Source: Planococcus plakortidis (GTDB taxonomy: Bacteria > Bacillota > Bacilli > Bacillales_A > Planococcaceae). Taken from it: a stretch of 64,000 bases of DNA. The position numbers and the translations under genes were made by a program. Shown piece after piece: positions 17,674 to 26,495 of the stretch (the stretch's first letter is position 1; every line of letters begins with the position of its first letter). The DNA lies in assembly GCF_001687605.2 (NCBI RefSeq), contig NZ_CP016539.2, positions 2,324,501-2,388,500 of the forward strand. The letters are read 5' to 3'. The notes below the pieces were generated by a model, which was not told the DNA's origin, searched no databases, and worked only from the letters and a program-made list of their open reading frames with translations.

Positions 17674-17909
17674 GTTGACTTTAGGTGTTTCCGGATGGAT
17701 GTAGCTGTCAATGAACTGCGCCGCTTCTTCAAGCGTCTTGTATTCCCACGCCATGCCGTTCGACACGTCGCGGATGACCAGCCCCCGGTATCCGGCTCAC
17801 ACTGGACAATGAGCGTTTTGCCGTCATCGGAGTTGAAAGTCTGGGTAATGCGCACGCCGCGATATTCGAGCAGCGTGGATAAGAATGTGCGGATGCTTTC
17901 TAACTTCAT
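17668..17909 (-). pseudogene. Small hypothetical gene with a single-base frameshift
   Basis: The first frame reads MKLESIRTFLSTLLEYRGVR to EPDTG, then runs into nonsense (GWSSATCRTAWRG). Moving by one base at the C run 17782-17786 restores LVIRDVSNGMAWEYKTLEEA and ends KVNA at 17668, just before the terminator. The run has five C where six (or three) would keep frame. The intact product would be about 80 residues, soluble, family unknown. Whether this is a real mutation or an assembly error in a homopolymer cannot be told from here. AAAGGGGCG precedes the ATG. Confidence 0.6.
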
Positions 17910-18017
17910 ACGAAACGCCCCTTTCCGTTTTAAGGTCCGTGACTCGTAATCCGTGCAGTTTCCTACTCCTCCACACTACCATATTCAGAAAAATCGGACG
18001 AGAGACTTTCTTCCTCT

Positions 18018-21000
18018 TTATGGACTAGAAAGCTCTGCAAGAAATGGGGCGAATAGGTCCTCTTCCACTGCCATTTCCCAAATCGCGGGAGCCTCCTCCG
18101 TTTCGAGTAGTTCTTTTAGAATCGCCTTGGCGGCCAGTGGCTGATGGCGCGCCGCTTGCGCACGCGCCAATTCATAGTTTGCCGGAACGAAGCCCGGCAT
18201 GTCGAGCAGGAGCGGCTCGATCAGCTCTTTCGCCCGCTGCCCATGCCCTTTCGTCGAATAGCTCGCCGCGCGTGCCAAAACCAGCCATTCCGCATAGCGC
18301 ATCTCTTCAGGCAAATTGTCTTCAACATCAGCGTGCATCTCGCTATCCAGTGACTCCAGGACATTCCATTTACGGACATAAAGGTCCGGATTGAACGGTT
18401 CCAACGCAATCGCGGCATCGAGTTTCTCGAGCGCGCCCGGAAAATCGCCTAAAATATCCAAAGCTTCGCTCCACCAGGCGAACATCTCGCCATCCAGCGG
18501 TGCTACCTTCCCATAGGATTTGAAGTCTTGGATGGCCCTTTTATACTGTTTCTCACTGCCGCTTTCCTCCGCCATCTGAAGTTCGGCAAAAATCAACATA
18601 CGTCGCGCTTCTCCGGGCACTTGCGCTTTGGCGTAAGGCTTCAATTCTTCGGCCGCCTCCTTAGCCATGCCACGGTTCAGGTAAAATTGCGCCAGCTGGA
18701 TCGCCGCGTCTTCGCTGTCCGGCGCAAGCTCGGAGGCGGTTTCGCACAGCGTGATGATGGTGCTGGCGAACATCAAGCGTTTGCTTCGGTGGCGCATGCG
18801 TTTAATGAATCCGGCAGGCGTTTCTTCTTCCAACAGCTCCAGCGCTTCCATCATCGCTCCGGCTGCCAACACATATGCTGCGGCTTGGACATCGGCCGAC
18901 AGCCACTTTTGCAGATCGCGCTTGAGGAACGGAATCTTCCCGAGCGCTTCCAGTGTCAGCACGAGCTCCCCGTATAACTCCTCTTCTTCCGGCGTTTCCG
19001 GAAGCAACATTTGCAGCTTGGCCAGCGCACGCTTGTGCTCGCCGTGGCGGTTCAAAAATTGCACGTATTGAAAACGTGACGGGAAAGCGTTCGGTTCTTC
19101 ATTTGCCTTGAGGAATAGCGACTCCGCCATCTCGAGTTCTCCCGCCGCTTCATGGACATGTGCTCGTGCGGCATATAACCACTCCGCCGGCACTTGGTCT
19201 TTTATCCGGTCAAGCAGGCGGTTCAATTGCTTGATATCGGCAGGCGTCACAGCAAGCCCGGCCAAGTCCGGCAATACAGCGGATAGAGGCTCGGTCGCGA
19301 TAAAATCCAGCGCCGCAGTGAAGGCTTTTCGGATCTCCCCTGCTTCCTGGTAGCAACGCACCAATCCGCCGAGCGCCGGCGCATATCCAGCTTCCTGCCC
19401 AGCCGCTTGTTCGTAAAAGGCGATGGCCTGAGGAATATCACCGGCCATTTCCGCAAGCTGCCCTTGTTTGGTGAGCGCCATTGGGAACTGCCCTGCCGAC
19501 TCGTAGAGATGTTTAGCAAAACGCGGATTGCCTGCCTGTTCGTGAAGTTCCGCTTCCAGGCAGAGAATTTGCGGCATGCCTGCTTTGCGCAGCTTTTTCA
19601 ACCCCGCGATGACGCGGTGGCGCAGGCTCGGAGCAGCCCCAAATTCACTGTAGCGTTCCGCGAGCCTGGACAAATCTTCGCCTTCCGAAAGGGCGAAGCC
19701 GTCTTCCATGATCTGCAAGGCTTCACCGGCAGACACCAGGTCCTCCGCTTGTTCAAGTATCAATTCAGCGGCACGGATACGGTAACCGGCATCGGCCCGC
19801 TCCAGCCCCTGTTTCAAAAACGCCAATGCCTCATCGCTGCGCTGTTGGCCATATAGTGCCTGCGCGATATCGACAGGCGTGAACAAATCCTCGGGATCCA
19901 GCTCATATGCCTTTCTATAGGCAGCCTCCGCCTGTTCGAATTGCTGCTGTTCGATTGCGATATGCCCCAGATACGAATGAAGGATATCGTGGTTCATCTC
20001 TTTCTTCAGGCCTTCTTCAATGATCTGTGCCGCTTCCTCCCATTGCTCTTTTTCCATGAACAATTCAGCCATCCGCAAATACGCAAAAGGCTGCTCCGGA
20101 TCCAGCGTCAGTGCCTGTTGGTAATGTTCCAGCGCTTCCTCCGTTTTGTCCAGCGCCTGCAGGCATCGGCCCATTTCATAAAGGAAGTAACCATCTTCCG
20201 GATGCTTCCCGTTCAAATCGGCAAACCGGCGATACGCCTGTTCCACAGCGCCGTATTCGTATTGGACGAGGGCATGCGTAATTTGCGCGTACACGTCTTC
20301 CGACAATTGGCCGGTTGCGATTTCCGACCATTTATAGGCCTGGAAAATGCGCCCTCCTTCCAAATAGCAACGAGCCAAATAGCTGTAGGCGAGCGGCTGG
20401 TAATGGTCAAGTTCGATGGACCGTTTCAGCAAGGGAATCGCCTGCTCCATTTTTCTTTCATTCATGGAAATAGCCGCTTTCAAAAACAGTGCATACGGGC
20501 TTCTGCCATGCGCCGGTTCTTTCAAAGCGGCGAGCGCTTTACTGCCTTGATCTTTTTGGAAATACAGATGTGCTTCCAGCAATTCCAATTCCGCATCATG
20601 CGCATCGAACTCAGTCCGAAGCCGGTCGAGCCATTTTTCATGCCATTCGATGGACTTGCCCGAAAGCGCCATCGTCAAACCGATCACCGCGGCATAGCGC
20701 TGTTCCTGATGCTGCTCCAAAAAGTCGGCAATCTTTGCTTCATTGAGCGGCTCGACATCAAGCAGCTCATAGATTTCCGTAAAGAAACGGTGATCCGCCG
20801 CATCCTGGGTCTCCAGTAATCCATTCCGCGCCTCGTCCACGAACGCCATGCTCAACGAATCAGTCATGCGGAACATCTTCGGCACTTCGCCATAAGCGAC
20901 CAAAAAAGGCCCCAAATCGTTAGGGTCTTGAATCACCAGCGCTTGCAGCCGGTCGTCATAGCCGACCACGACCTGCACATGCGCGCTGTTTTCGATCATC

Positions 21001-22148
21001 ATGCTTAGCAACACCGGTACCCCGGCATCGATGAAGGCTTTGTAGCGGTCGATTGTCCCTTTGAAATAACGCGCGGTAAAGCCGCGCGTTTCCATATAAG
21101 ACATCGTCGTCTGTAACTTCGTACCCGTCACGTCGAAGACATGCGCAGCAATCTCATCTTGAGTCGCGGTTTGTCTGAACGCCTGCAAGATCAGCGACAA
21201 CGAAGCCGGGACGCAATAATTGAGTTTCTGCACTTCAGGCGTCAAAGAGAGTTTTTTATGCGTCCCATCCGGGTTGATTTCCACTTTCGTATAAAGGCTC
21301 TCCTTCAATTCCCGGGGATGCCGGTCAATCCACTGGTCCAACTCAGCGAAACGTTCCAGTTCGTACAAACAATGTGCTGCCAGATGGACGAACATCTTTT
21401 TGCGGGAATGATAGGGATTGGTTTCAAGCGCCGAGCCCATTTCACTCAAGGCTTCTGCAAATCGGCCGAGCTGATGCAACCGTGTAATCTGTTCCGTGTG
21501 AAAAGCGTGGACATGCGGAAATTTTGCGGCGCCTTGCTTCAATAATTCAAGCGAACGTTCGGGCGCCCCGCGCATCGCCAACAAATCCGCATACAAGAGG
21601 TGGATGGTCGTGCTCCAGCGGCTATCCGTATCCGGAAGCGCAGTCAATAAGATGTTTTCTGCGTCATCCCAATCGCCACTATGGATGGCGAAAAAGGCTT
21701 CCTGGTCCGGGCGTGCACCGCCGAGCTCCACGATACGCGCCAATTGTTCGGCAGCTTCCGGGATGCGGTTCAACTGACAATACACTTTCATCAATAGATG
21801 ATGTGCATGCCCTAGCTCATTGTCACTGTAAGCATCAGAATGAATACCCTGCAGACGGGCCAACATCCGTTCTTCCGCCTCCAGGCTGCGCCCCGTTTCC
21901 AAAAACCGAACGCAATGCCATGAATAGGAACGCAAACTGCCAAAACGCTTGTAACTCGCGGTTGCCAACAGGTTGCTATAGCCATACAAATCGGATTCAT
22001 CCGCCATGCGGATCAATCGATAAAATTCCTCTTCATTCGGAATGGCCGCCAAAAATGCCTTTAATGCCTTCAGTGATTTCGTCTCCCAGAATTCCCCAAT
22101 CACACGGACCAAATCATCCGCCGTCTCGATGTGAACAGTCGCCATCAT
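18018..22148 (-). CDS. Giant TPR-repeat protein with a C39-like cysteine peptidase domain
   Basis: About 1376 residues, mostly tandem tetratricopeptide repeats (for example LYEMGRCLQALDKTEEALEH, AYLRMAELFMEKEQWEEAAQ, AIEQQQFEQAEAAYRKAYEL). Near residues 310-445 a papain-like Peptidase_C39_2 insert appears: LNYCVPASLSLILQAF with the candidate nucleophile Cys, SAHVQVVVGYDD with the His and VIQDPND with the Asp. There is no signal peptide or membrane segment, so it is probably cytosolic. C39-like domains cut leader peptides or bind peptides; TPRs supply a docking scaffold. The substrate is unknown. GGGGATAGAG precedes the ATG. Confidence 0.8.
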   Translation of the reverse strand: MMATVHIETADDLVRVIGEFWETKSLKALKAFLAAIPNEEEFYRLIRMADESDLYGYSNLLATASYKRFGSLRSYSWHCVRFLETGRSLEAEERMLARLQGIHSDAYSDNELGHAHHLLMKVYCQLNRIPEAAEQLARIVELGGARPDQEAFFAIHSGDWDDAENILLTALPDTDSRWSTTIHLLYADLLAMRGAPERSLELLKQGAAKFPHVHAFHTEQITRLHQLGRFAEALSEMGSALETNPYHSRKKMFVHLAAHCLYELERFAELDQWIDRHPRELKESLYTKVEINPDGTHKKLSLTPEVQKLNYCVPASLSLILQAFRQTATQDEIAAHVFDVTGTKLQTTMSYMETRGFTARYFKGTIDRYKAFIDAGVPVLLSMMIENSAHVQVVVGYDDRLQALVIQDPNDLGPFLVAYGEVPKMFRMTDSLSMAFVDEARNGLLETQDAADHRFFTEIYELLDVEPLNEAKIADFLEQHQEQRYAAVIGLTMALSGKSIEWHEKWLDRLRTEFDAHDAELELLEAHLYFQKDQGSKALAALKEPAHGRSPYALFLKAAISMNERKMEQAIPLLKRSIELDHYQPLAYSYLARCYLEGGRIFQAYKWSEIATGQLSEDVYAQITHALVQYEYGAVEQAYRRFADLNGKHPEDGYFLYEMGRCLQALDKTEEALEHYQQALTLDPEQPFAYLRMAELFMEKEQWEEAAQIIEEGLKKEMNHDILHSYLGHIAIEQQQFEQAEAAYRKAYELDPEDLFTPVDIAQALYGQQRSDEALAFLKQGLERADAGYRIRAAELILEQAEDLVSAGEALQIMEDGFALSEGEDLSRLAERYSEFGAAPSLRHRVIAGLKKLRKAGMPQILCLEAELHEQAGNPRFAKHLYESAGQFPMALTKQGQLAEMAGDIPQAIAFYEQAAGQEAGYAPALGGLVRCYQEAGEIRKAFTAALDFIATEPLSAVLPDLAGLAVTPADIKQLNRLLDRIKDQVPAEWLYAARAHVHEAAGELEMAESLFLKANEEPNAFPSRFQYVQFLNRHGEHKRALAKLQMLLPETPEEEELYGELVLTLEALGKIPFLKRDLQKWLSADVQAAAYVLAAGAMMEALELLEEETPAGFIKRMRHRSKRLMFASTIITLCETASELAPDSEDAAIQLAQFYLNRGMAKEAAEELKPYAKAQVPGEARRMLIFAELQMAEESGSEKQYKRAIQDFKSYGKVAPLDGEMFAWWSEALDILGDFPGALEKLDAAIALEPFNPDLYVRKWNVLESLDSEMHADVEDNLPEEMRYAEWLVLARAASYSTKGHGQRAKELIEPLLLDMPGFVPANYELARAQAARHQPLAAKAILKELLETEEAPAIWEMAVEEDLFAPFLAELSSP

Positions 22149-22310
22149 GTCTCTCTATCCCCTTTAATTTTCTACTATATAAAGATCTTCTTACTAATTG
22201 ATCTTTTCAAATCAGAAAGCTGTTGATTACCATCCGAAAGATCAATTAATTTATTATATATTGGAAAGTCCTGGGTCACAATTACTATTTTAAGGAAATT
22301 GAACATAAGA

Positions 22311-22347
22311 AAAAATCCATTCCTGCAGTCATTGCAGGAATGGATTC
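22311..22347 (-). terminator. Terminator of the dehydrogenase gene
   Basis: AATCCATTCCTGCA / TGCAGGAATGGATT stem directly downstream of the gene at 22360-23331; the minus-strand side continues into TTTTTCTTATG. Confidence 0.75.
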
Positions 22348-22359
22348 CAATTTATTCCA

Positions 22360-23331
22360 TTAGACAGTCAATCCGCGCGCCTGGCGGAAATCGGCGATGC
22401 GATGGTCTTTAATGATGCCCTCCTCGATGACGATGGCCTGCTGGACCATTTCGGATAGATGTCCTTCAAGCAGACCATCGAGCATCGGCGCAAAACCTTC
22501 GCTCAGCACTTTCGTGATCGTGTGCGGGAACATCGCCGGCGTGTTGTCAACCGCATAATGGATGATGCCGTCGACCGTGTAGACCGGATTGTCGATCGTC
22601 GTCGGCGTCGAAGTCTCGATCTCAAGTTCCGGATCACAACTCACGTCGATGATCATCGCGCCTTTTTTCAAGCGCTTCAGATCCTCGCGGTAGATGATGC
22701 GGTCGGTGCGCGTCGTGTCCCACATGACGCAGTTGACGAGCACATCGTAATCGACCATCTTTTCCTTGAAGAGATTCTCCAGCCGCTTGCCGTAAACATC
22801 GACTTCCGCGCCGAGCCCGTGCAGGATGCGCATCGCACCTTTAGCGGTATGGCCATTGCCGAGAATCGCGACACGCGTCTCATACGGCATCTTGCCGCAA
22901 TGCTGGTACGCTTGGAGCACAGCCGCTTCCCCCGCCACTTCGCGGTTGCGGTAGAAAATATAGCGCCCGCCTTCGAACAACTCTTCCCAAGCGATGACCG
23001 TATGCTTGCCGGCGATGGCGCCATCCGTAAACTTGATATCCTGGATCGCATGCGCCCAGCCGATCAGAAGTTTGCCATCTTCCAGCTGAGCCAGGTAATC
23101 GGCGTTGCCGAGCTTCACATCGACGATCGCATCGCACTTGAGCACTTCTTCGCGCGACGCGATTTCGGCGCCTGCCGCACGGTAATCGTCATCCGACAAG
23201 CCCAGCACATCGCCGTACCCTTCCTCAAACACCAATTGCGCCGCGTGTTGCACTTGCGCTAAATCCTGCGGCAAAATCGCCCGCCGCTTCTCGTTATTCT
23301 TGCGGCTAATCACAAATCCCATCGTCTTCAA
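22360..23331 (-). CDS. N5-(carboxyethyl)ornithine synthase-like / alanine dehydrogenase-fold enzyme
   Basis: About 323 residues of the AlaDH/PNT fold. N-terminal GFVISRKNNEKRRAILPQDL and VFEEGYGDVLGL resemble carboxyethylornithine synthase, which reductively joins pyruvate to ornithine or lysine using NADPH. The nucleotide-binding loop is VAILGNGHTAKGAMRIL. IDVSCDPELEIETS and MFPHTITKVLSEG follow as in the family. I take the TTG at 23331 (reads MKTMGF) because GGGGG lies 8 nt before it and the family usually begins MKT. Substrate assignment is by recalled resemblance. Its upstream region contains the reversed repeat pair next to the RAYT gene. Confidence 0.75.
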   Translation of the reverse strand: MKTMGFVISRKNNEKRRAILPQDLAQVQHAAQLVFEEGYGDVLGLSDDDYRAAGAEIASREEVLKCDAIVDVKLGNADYLAQLEDGKLLIGWAHAIQDIKFTDGAIAGKHTVIAWEELFEGGRYIFYRNREVAGEAAVLQAYQHCGKMPYETRVAILGNGHTAKGAMRILHGLGAEVDVYGKRLENLFKEKMVDYDVLVNCVMWDTTRTDRIIYREDLKRLKKGAMIIDVSCDPELEIETSTPTTIDNPVYTVDGIIHYAVDNTPAMFPHTITKVLSEGFAPMLDGLLEGHLSEMVQQAIVIEEGIIKDHRIADFRQARGLTV

Positions 23332-23416
23332 AATCCATTCCCCCATTATCGTCTATCGGCCAGGCCGTTAAGCTCATAGTATCATTGCTTGGCGTTCTTG
23401 TCGTCCATATGTTGTG

Positions 23417-23537
23417 GTCCCTGTGTTGCACACAATTCAGCGGGAGACATTCGCTATATAGAGGCATTCCGCCGTTCACTTGTCCCTGTGTTACACACAA
23501 TTATTTCGTTTCCCGATTGTCCATGTGTTACGCACAA
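23417..23537 (-). repeat. 22-bp hairpin-motif pair, reversed, plus a decayed third copy upstream of the RAYT gene
   Basis: Copies at 23417-23438 and 23481-23502 read TGTCCCTGTGTT, then CACACAATT, so they are reversed relative to nearly all others in the window; starts are 64 bp apart. A weaker copy (TCCATGTGTTACGCACAA) ends at 23537. They lie 220-340 bp upstream of the transposase start and face the opposite way to the pair downstream at 24476-24562, so the gene is bracketed by inverted pairs. Confidence 0.8.
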
Positions 23538-23757
23538 CCCAAAAATTCTGTATACTATTTTTTGCGATTCCCTTATACTAAACGTGATTATATCCTCTAT
23601 AGAAAGAAGGGATTTTTATAAGTACTTTCTTCATTTCTCCGTACACGGATGCAACGTCCCACAGAAACTCCTCGGCACCCACCTTAAATTCCCCTCCACA
23701 CGAAATTTCCTGCCCACCTCATTTTGCCAACGCCTCCCGATCGGACGGTGGCTGCAT

Positions 23758-24363
23758 ATGACGAGAAGACGCGAGTTCAATCCTGATTCCTATTACCACG
23801 TCGTCATACGCGGCAACAACCGGCAGGCTATTTTCAGCACAAAAGAAGACATGCGCGAACTGATGCGCGCATTTCTGCATGTCCACGCGCGGTACCCGTT
23901 CACGATTCTCGCTTGGTGCTTCATGTCCAACCACTACCATATCTTGATTAAACCGAAGCAGGATTCGCTCAGCAAAATCATGAGCCTGGTGAATCGCCGC
24001 TATAGCCATTCTTACAGCAAGCGGTACGGTCATCTCGGGCGCATTTACCAAAAGCGATTTTTCGCCAAGGAAGTCGCATCGCCATATAGCTTATTGGTCG
24101 TCAGCAGCTACATCCACCGCAATCCCATCCAAACTTCCACCCCCATGGTCAAGCGCCTCGTGCATTATCCGTACAGTTCTTTCCCGCTCTATTGGAATGA
24201 GGATCTCCCAGCGCCGCCATTTTTAGATCGCTCTATCCTCCCTGCCCTGATGCCGGAGCCTCACGAACAAACTACCGACGCTTATTGCCAATACTGCTTG
24301 AAATACAGGCAGAACGTAGAAGAAGACAAACACATCGAAGAGATGGCTCCGCCGGAAATGTAG
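23758..24363 (+). CDS. REP-associated tyrosine transposase (RAYT, Y1/HUH type)
   Basis: 201 residues from the ATG at 23758 (TRRREFNPDSYYHVVIRGNN). The HUH metal motif is SNHYHILIKP near residue 60, and the tyrosine region is NRRYSHSYSKRYGHLGRIYQ with KRFFAKEV following; one of these tyrosines should be the nucleophile. There is no IS200/IS605-type partner gene. RAYT proteins are single-copy relatives of IS200 transposases that nick at short hairpins next to a conserved tetranucleotide and mobilise them as REPs/REPINs. Here the gene is bracketed by pairs of a 22-bp hairpin motif that is dispersed through this window. The frame is open further upstream, but without a better start. Confidence 0.88.
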   Translation: MTRRREFNPDSYYHVVIRGNNRQAIFSTKEDMRELMRAFLHVHARYPFTILAWCFMSNHYHILIKPKQDSLSKIMSLVNRRYSHSYSKRYGHLGRIYQKRFFAKEVASPYSLLVVSSYIHRNPIQTSTPMVKRLVHYPYSSFPLYWNEDLPAPPFLDRSILPALMPEPHEQTTDAYCQYCLKYRQNVEEDKHIEEMAPPEM

Positions 24364-24398
24364 CTTGTCGTTTCCTCTAGTATCTTTTTGTTTTTGCC

Positions 24399-24420
24399 AC
24401 GTCCCTATGTCTGATACAAT
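24399..24420 (-). repeat. Decayed 22-bp hairpin motif downstream of the RAYT gene
   Basis: GTCCCTATGTCTGATACAAT matches the reversed motif with several changes. It lies 36 bp after the transposase stop and before the terminator at 24421-24467. Confidence 0.5.
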
Positions 24421-24467
24421 CAAAGCCGCATCCAACCGTCATGGAGACGGTTGGATGCGGCTTTTTA
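24421..24467. terminator. Strong bidirectional terminator
   Basis: AAAGCCGCATCCAACCGTC / GACGGTTGGATGCGGCTTT stem with AAA and TTTTT flanks, between the RAYT gene and the convergent UPF0316 gene. The repeat pair begins 9 bp further on. Confidence 0.85.
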
Positions 24468-24475
24468 GGTGGCTG

Positions 24476-24562
24476 AATTGTGCCTGACACAGGGACAATT
24501 CAGCCACAGATTCCCGCTACGACAAGCATCTGCCTCTTTGAATTGTGTGCAACACAGGGACG
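24476..24562 (+). repeat. 22-bp hairpin-motif pair (65-bp period)
   Basis: Copies at 24476-24497 (variable core CCTG) and 24541-24562 (core TGCA) in direct orientation, starts 65 bp apart. The pair ends 1 bp from the stop codon of the UPF0316 gene (24564) and is followed on that strand by the terminator at 24421-24467. Confidence 0.85.
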
Positions 24563-24563
24563 A

Positions 24564-25112
24564 TCAATCACTCACTGTAATCGCCCGCTTTTTCAACGCG
24601 CGGATCCAAAATCCGCCGTAGATGGTCTTCGCATCATAAGCGACGATAAATGCATGGGGGTCCAGCTCCTTGACGACGCGGTACAACTCGGGCTCCTGTT
24701 TTTTCGGCATCAGGATCTGCAGCGAACTGCGTTTTCCTTCGTAGCCGTTGGTCTCCCAATCCGTGACCCCATATCCTTTGTCGCGCAACTGAATGGCGAG
24801 CCGCCCGCTATTGTCCTGCGAAATGACATTCGCCGTGACATAGCCGAGGCTTAACTTGTCTTCGATTTTCGAGCCGACGATAATGCCTGCCGCAAATCCA
24901 AGTGCGTACGCCAATAGGTTTTGCACATTCGCTAAATTGTCCAGGACCAGCCCGAGCCCCAGTATGTTAATGATGACTTCGAGAATCGACAGGCCGGCCG
25001 CTGAATATTGATAGCCCTTTACCATCAAAATCATGCGGATCGTCGACAACGTGACAAAACTTAAACTGATGCTGAAAATGATCAGCACCAATAATAAGGG
25101 ATGTATCTCCAC
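24564..25112 (-). CDS. UPF0316/DUF2179 membrane protein (YebE-like)
   Basis: About 182 residues from a GTG behind GAAAGGAGAG. Three N-terminal membrane segments (PLLLVLIIFSISLSFVTL, GLSILEVIINILGLGLVL and LLAYALGFAAGIIVGS) match DUF5698. The C-terminal 90 residues are the DUF2179 domain (VTANVISQDNSGRLAIQL, SLQILMPKKQEPELYRVV, AKTIYGGFWIRALKKR), a ligand-binding-like fold seen in YitT-type proteins. The family is common in Bacillales; its transport or signalling role is unknown. A repeat pair abuts the stop codon. Confidence 0.85.
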   Translation of the reverse strand: MEIHPLLLVLIIFSISLSFVTLSTIRMILMVKGYQYSAAGLSILEVIINILGLGLVLDNLANVQNLLAYALGFAAGIIVGSKIEDKLSLGYVTANVISQDNSGRLAIQLRDKGYGVTDWETNGYEGKRSSLQILMPKKQEPELYRVVKELDPHAFIVAYDAKTIYGGFWIRALKKRAITVSD

Positions 25113-25268
25113 TAGACCTTCTCTCCTTTCCGCATGCCTTCGCTTCGCATGCGTTAAAGCTTATTGACATTTTCCCGAAGCAGATTCCGATAAACGTATC
25201 GGCCCCGTTTTGATTCAATCGGCATAAATGATATCCAGGCTTTATTGAAAATGAATATTTGCCCATAC

Positions 25269-25303
25269 AAAAAGCCTGTGAAGATGCCGCTTCACAGACT
25301 TTC
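25269..25303 (-). terminator. nagB terminator
   Basis: AAAGCCTGTGAAG / CTTCACAGACTTT imperfect stem; the minus-strand side ends in CTTTTTG. It lies immediately beyond the repeat pair, again giving the order gene, repeat pair, hairpin. Confidence 0.7.
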
Positions 25304-25304
25304 A

Positions 25305-25390
25305 AATTGTACGGAACACAGGGGCACAAACGGACTGGCCCCCGCCATATCAGCTTTTTGCCTTCTCAAATTGTGTGGAACACAGGGACA
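25305..25390 (+). repeat. 22-bp hairpin-motif pair overlapping the nagB 3' end
   Basis: Copies at 25305-25326 (degenerate, ACGGA core) and 25369-25390, starts 64 bp apart. The second copy lies inside the nagB reading frame and encodes its last residues; the TGA sits in the spacer at 25350-25352. Confidence 0.85.
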
Positions 25391-26102
25391 AAGCCGCTTT
25401 ATCGGCGATGATGGTCGCATGGGGATGCATCCTCAACACCGAGGCCGGAAACGCCTCTTCGATCGGCCCTTCGAGCAAACGGCTCACAGCTTCGCTTTTT
25501 CCAGCACCCGACACGAGCATTAAAATCTCCTTACTCCCCATGATGGTCGCTATGCCCATCGTGATCGCCCGCTTCGGCACCGACTCCAAGCTCCCGAAAA
25601 ACTTCGCGTTCGCGTTTCTCGTAGCTAAAGTCAACTCCACGACATGCGCCATCGAATCGAACGGGGTGCCGGGCTCGTTAAAGCCGATATGGCCGTTGCC
25701 GCCCATGCCCAGAATCTGCAAATCCACATTCCCGCTGTCTTGGATGAGTTTTTCGTACGCTTCGGCTTCCGCAAACGCATCTTCCGCATCGCCTTTCGGA
25801 AGATGCGTATTCTTTTTATCAATATCGATATGGTCGAACAGAAATATGTCCATATAGTATCTATAGCTCTGAGGATCCTGCCCGGACAATCCGATATACT
25901 CGTCCAGATTGAAGGTCTGGACCTCTTTGAATGAAGTGCCGTTCTTCTCGTGGTCGGCAATCAGTTCCCGATACAGCCCTCTTGGCGTATCACCCGTCGG
26001 CATCCCTAATTTAATTTGCGGGTTTCGATGAATTCTCTCGATGACATAATCTGCTGCAATTCGGCTCATCTCGTTGTAATCTGCCACTTTGATCAACTTC
26101 AT
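25350..26102 (-). CDS. nagB: Glucosamine-6-phosphate deaminase
   Basis: About 250 residues. NagB landmarks are LGMPTGDTPRGLYREL (phosphate loop), NLDEYIGL (catalytic Asp), LGMGGNGHIGFNEPGTPF (with the Asn-Gly-His core) and LMLVSGAGKSEAV. It converts glucosamine-6-phosphate to fructose-6-phosphate and ammonia in the cytosol. The ATG at 26102 is preceded by AAAGGAATGG; the longer frame is not needed. The normal end is near IIADKAALSL. The final CSTQFEKAKS is encoded by a copy of the 22-bp repeat, so the C-terminus has been replaced or extended. No nagA is in the window. Confidence 0.92.
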   Translation of the reverse strand: MKLIKVADYNEMSRIAADYVIERIHRNPQIKLGMPTGDTPRGLYRELIADHEKNGTSFKEVQTFNLDEYIGLSGQDPQSYRYYMDIFLFDHIDIDKKNTHLPKGDAEDAFAEAEAYEKLIQDSGNVDLQILGMGGNGHIGFNEPGTPFDSMAHVVELTLATRNANAKFFGSLESVPKRAITMGIATIMGSKEILMLVSGAGKSEAVSRLLEGPIEEAFPASVLRMHPHATIIADKAALSLCSTQFEKAKS

Positions 26103-26323
26103 GCCAGGTTTCCATTCCTTTCGTAAACAAATGCCCTGCCCATCAAGCATCCACCGGCACTGCACACCAGAAAGAACAAACCCTATCCATTTCACGACCC
26201 ATACAAGCCCTGAATACCGCCGTAACCTTTCCTTTTTCTGCCCTTCAGTTCATCGCCCTAACTATCCTTATCAATAATCATACCTCCTATGATAAATTCA
26301 TGCTATTCATCCACATCGCAAAA

Positions 26324-26341
26324 GTCTTGTGGCGCACAGGA
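26324..26341 (+). repeat. Decayed 22-bp hairpin motif
   Basis: GTCTTGTGGCGCACAGGA matches the motif core but lost both flanks. It lies 78 bp before the full copy at 26402. Confidence 0.4.
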
Positions 26342-26353
26342 AGGCAAACATGC

Positions 26354-26388
26354 CAAAAAAAGCTCCTCCAGCACGGAGAAGCTTTTCC
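26354..26388 (-). terminator. Probable terminator of the glutaredoxin gene
   Basis: AAAAGCTTCTCC / GGAGGAGCTTTTTTT imperfect stem read on the minus strand, just beyond the repeat pair 26402-26488 and so at the end of the gene at 26496. Confidence 0.6.
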
Positions 26389-26401
26389 TGCTTTCTTTGG
26401 A

Positions 26402-26488
26402 AATTGTGTGGCACACAGGGACACTCCAGGCACCGAATCCCGCCGCGCCAGCATTTCCGCCCCGCGAATTGTGTGGAACACAGGGACA
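26402..26488 (+). repeat. 22-bp hairpin-motif pair (65-bp period)
   Basis: Copies at 26402-26423 and 26467-26488, both with near-perfect motif; spacer contains the shared AATCCCGCCGCG block. The pair ends 7 bp from the stop codon of the glutaredoxin-like gene at 26496. Confidence 0.88.
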
Positions 26489-26495
26489 ATACTGC

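Noticed and set aside
22265..22285. AGTCCTGGGTCACAATTA as a further copy of the 22-bp motif
   Set aside because: Only partial agreement, no stem and no partner; too weak to count.
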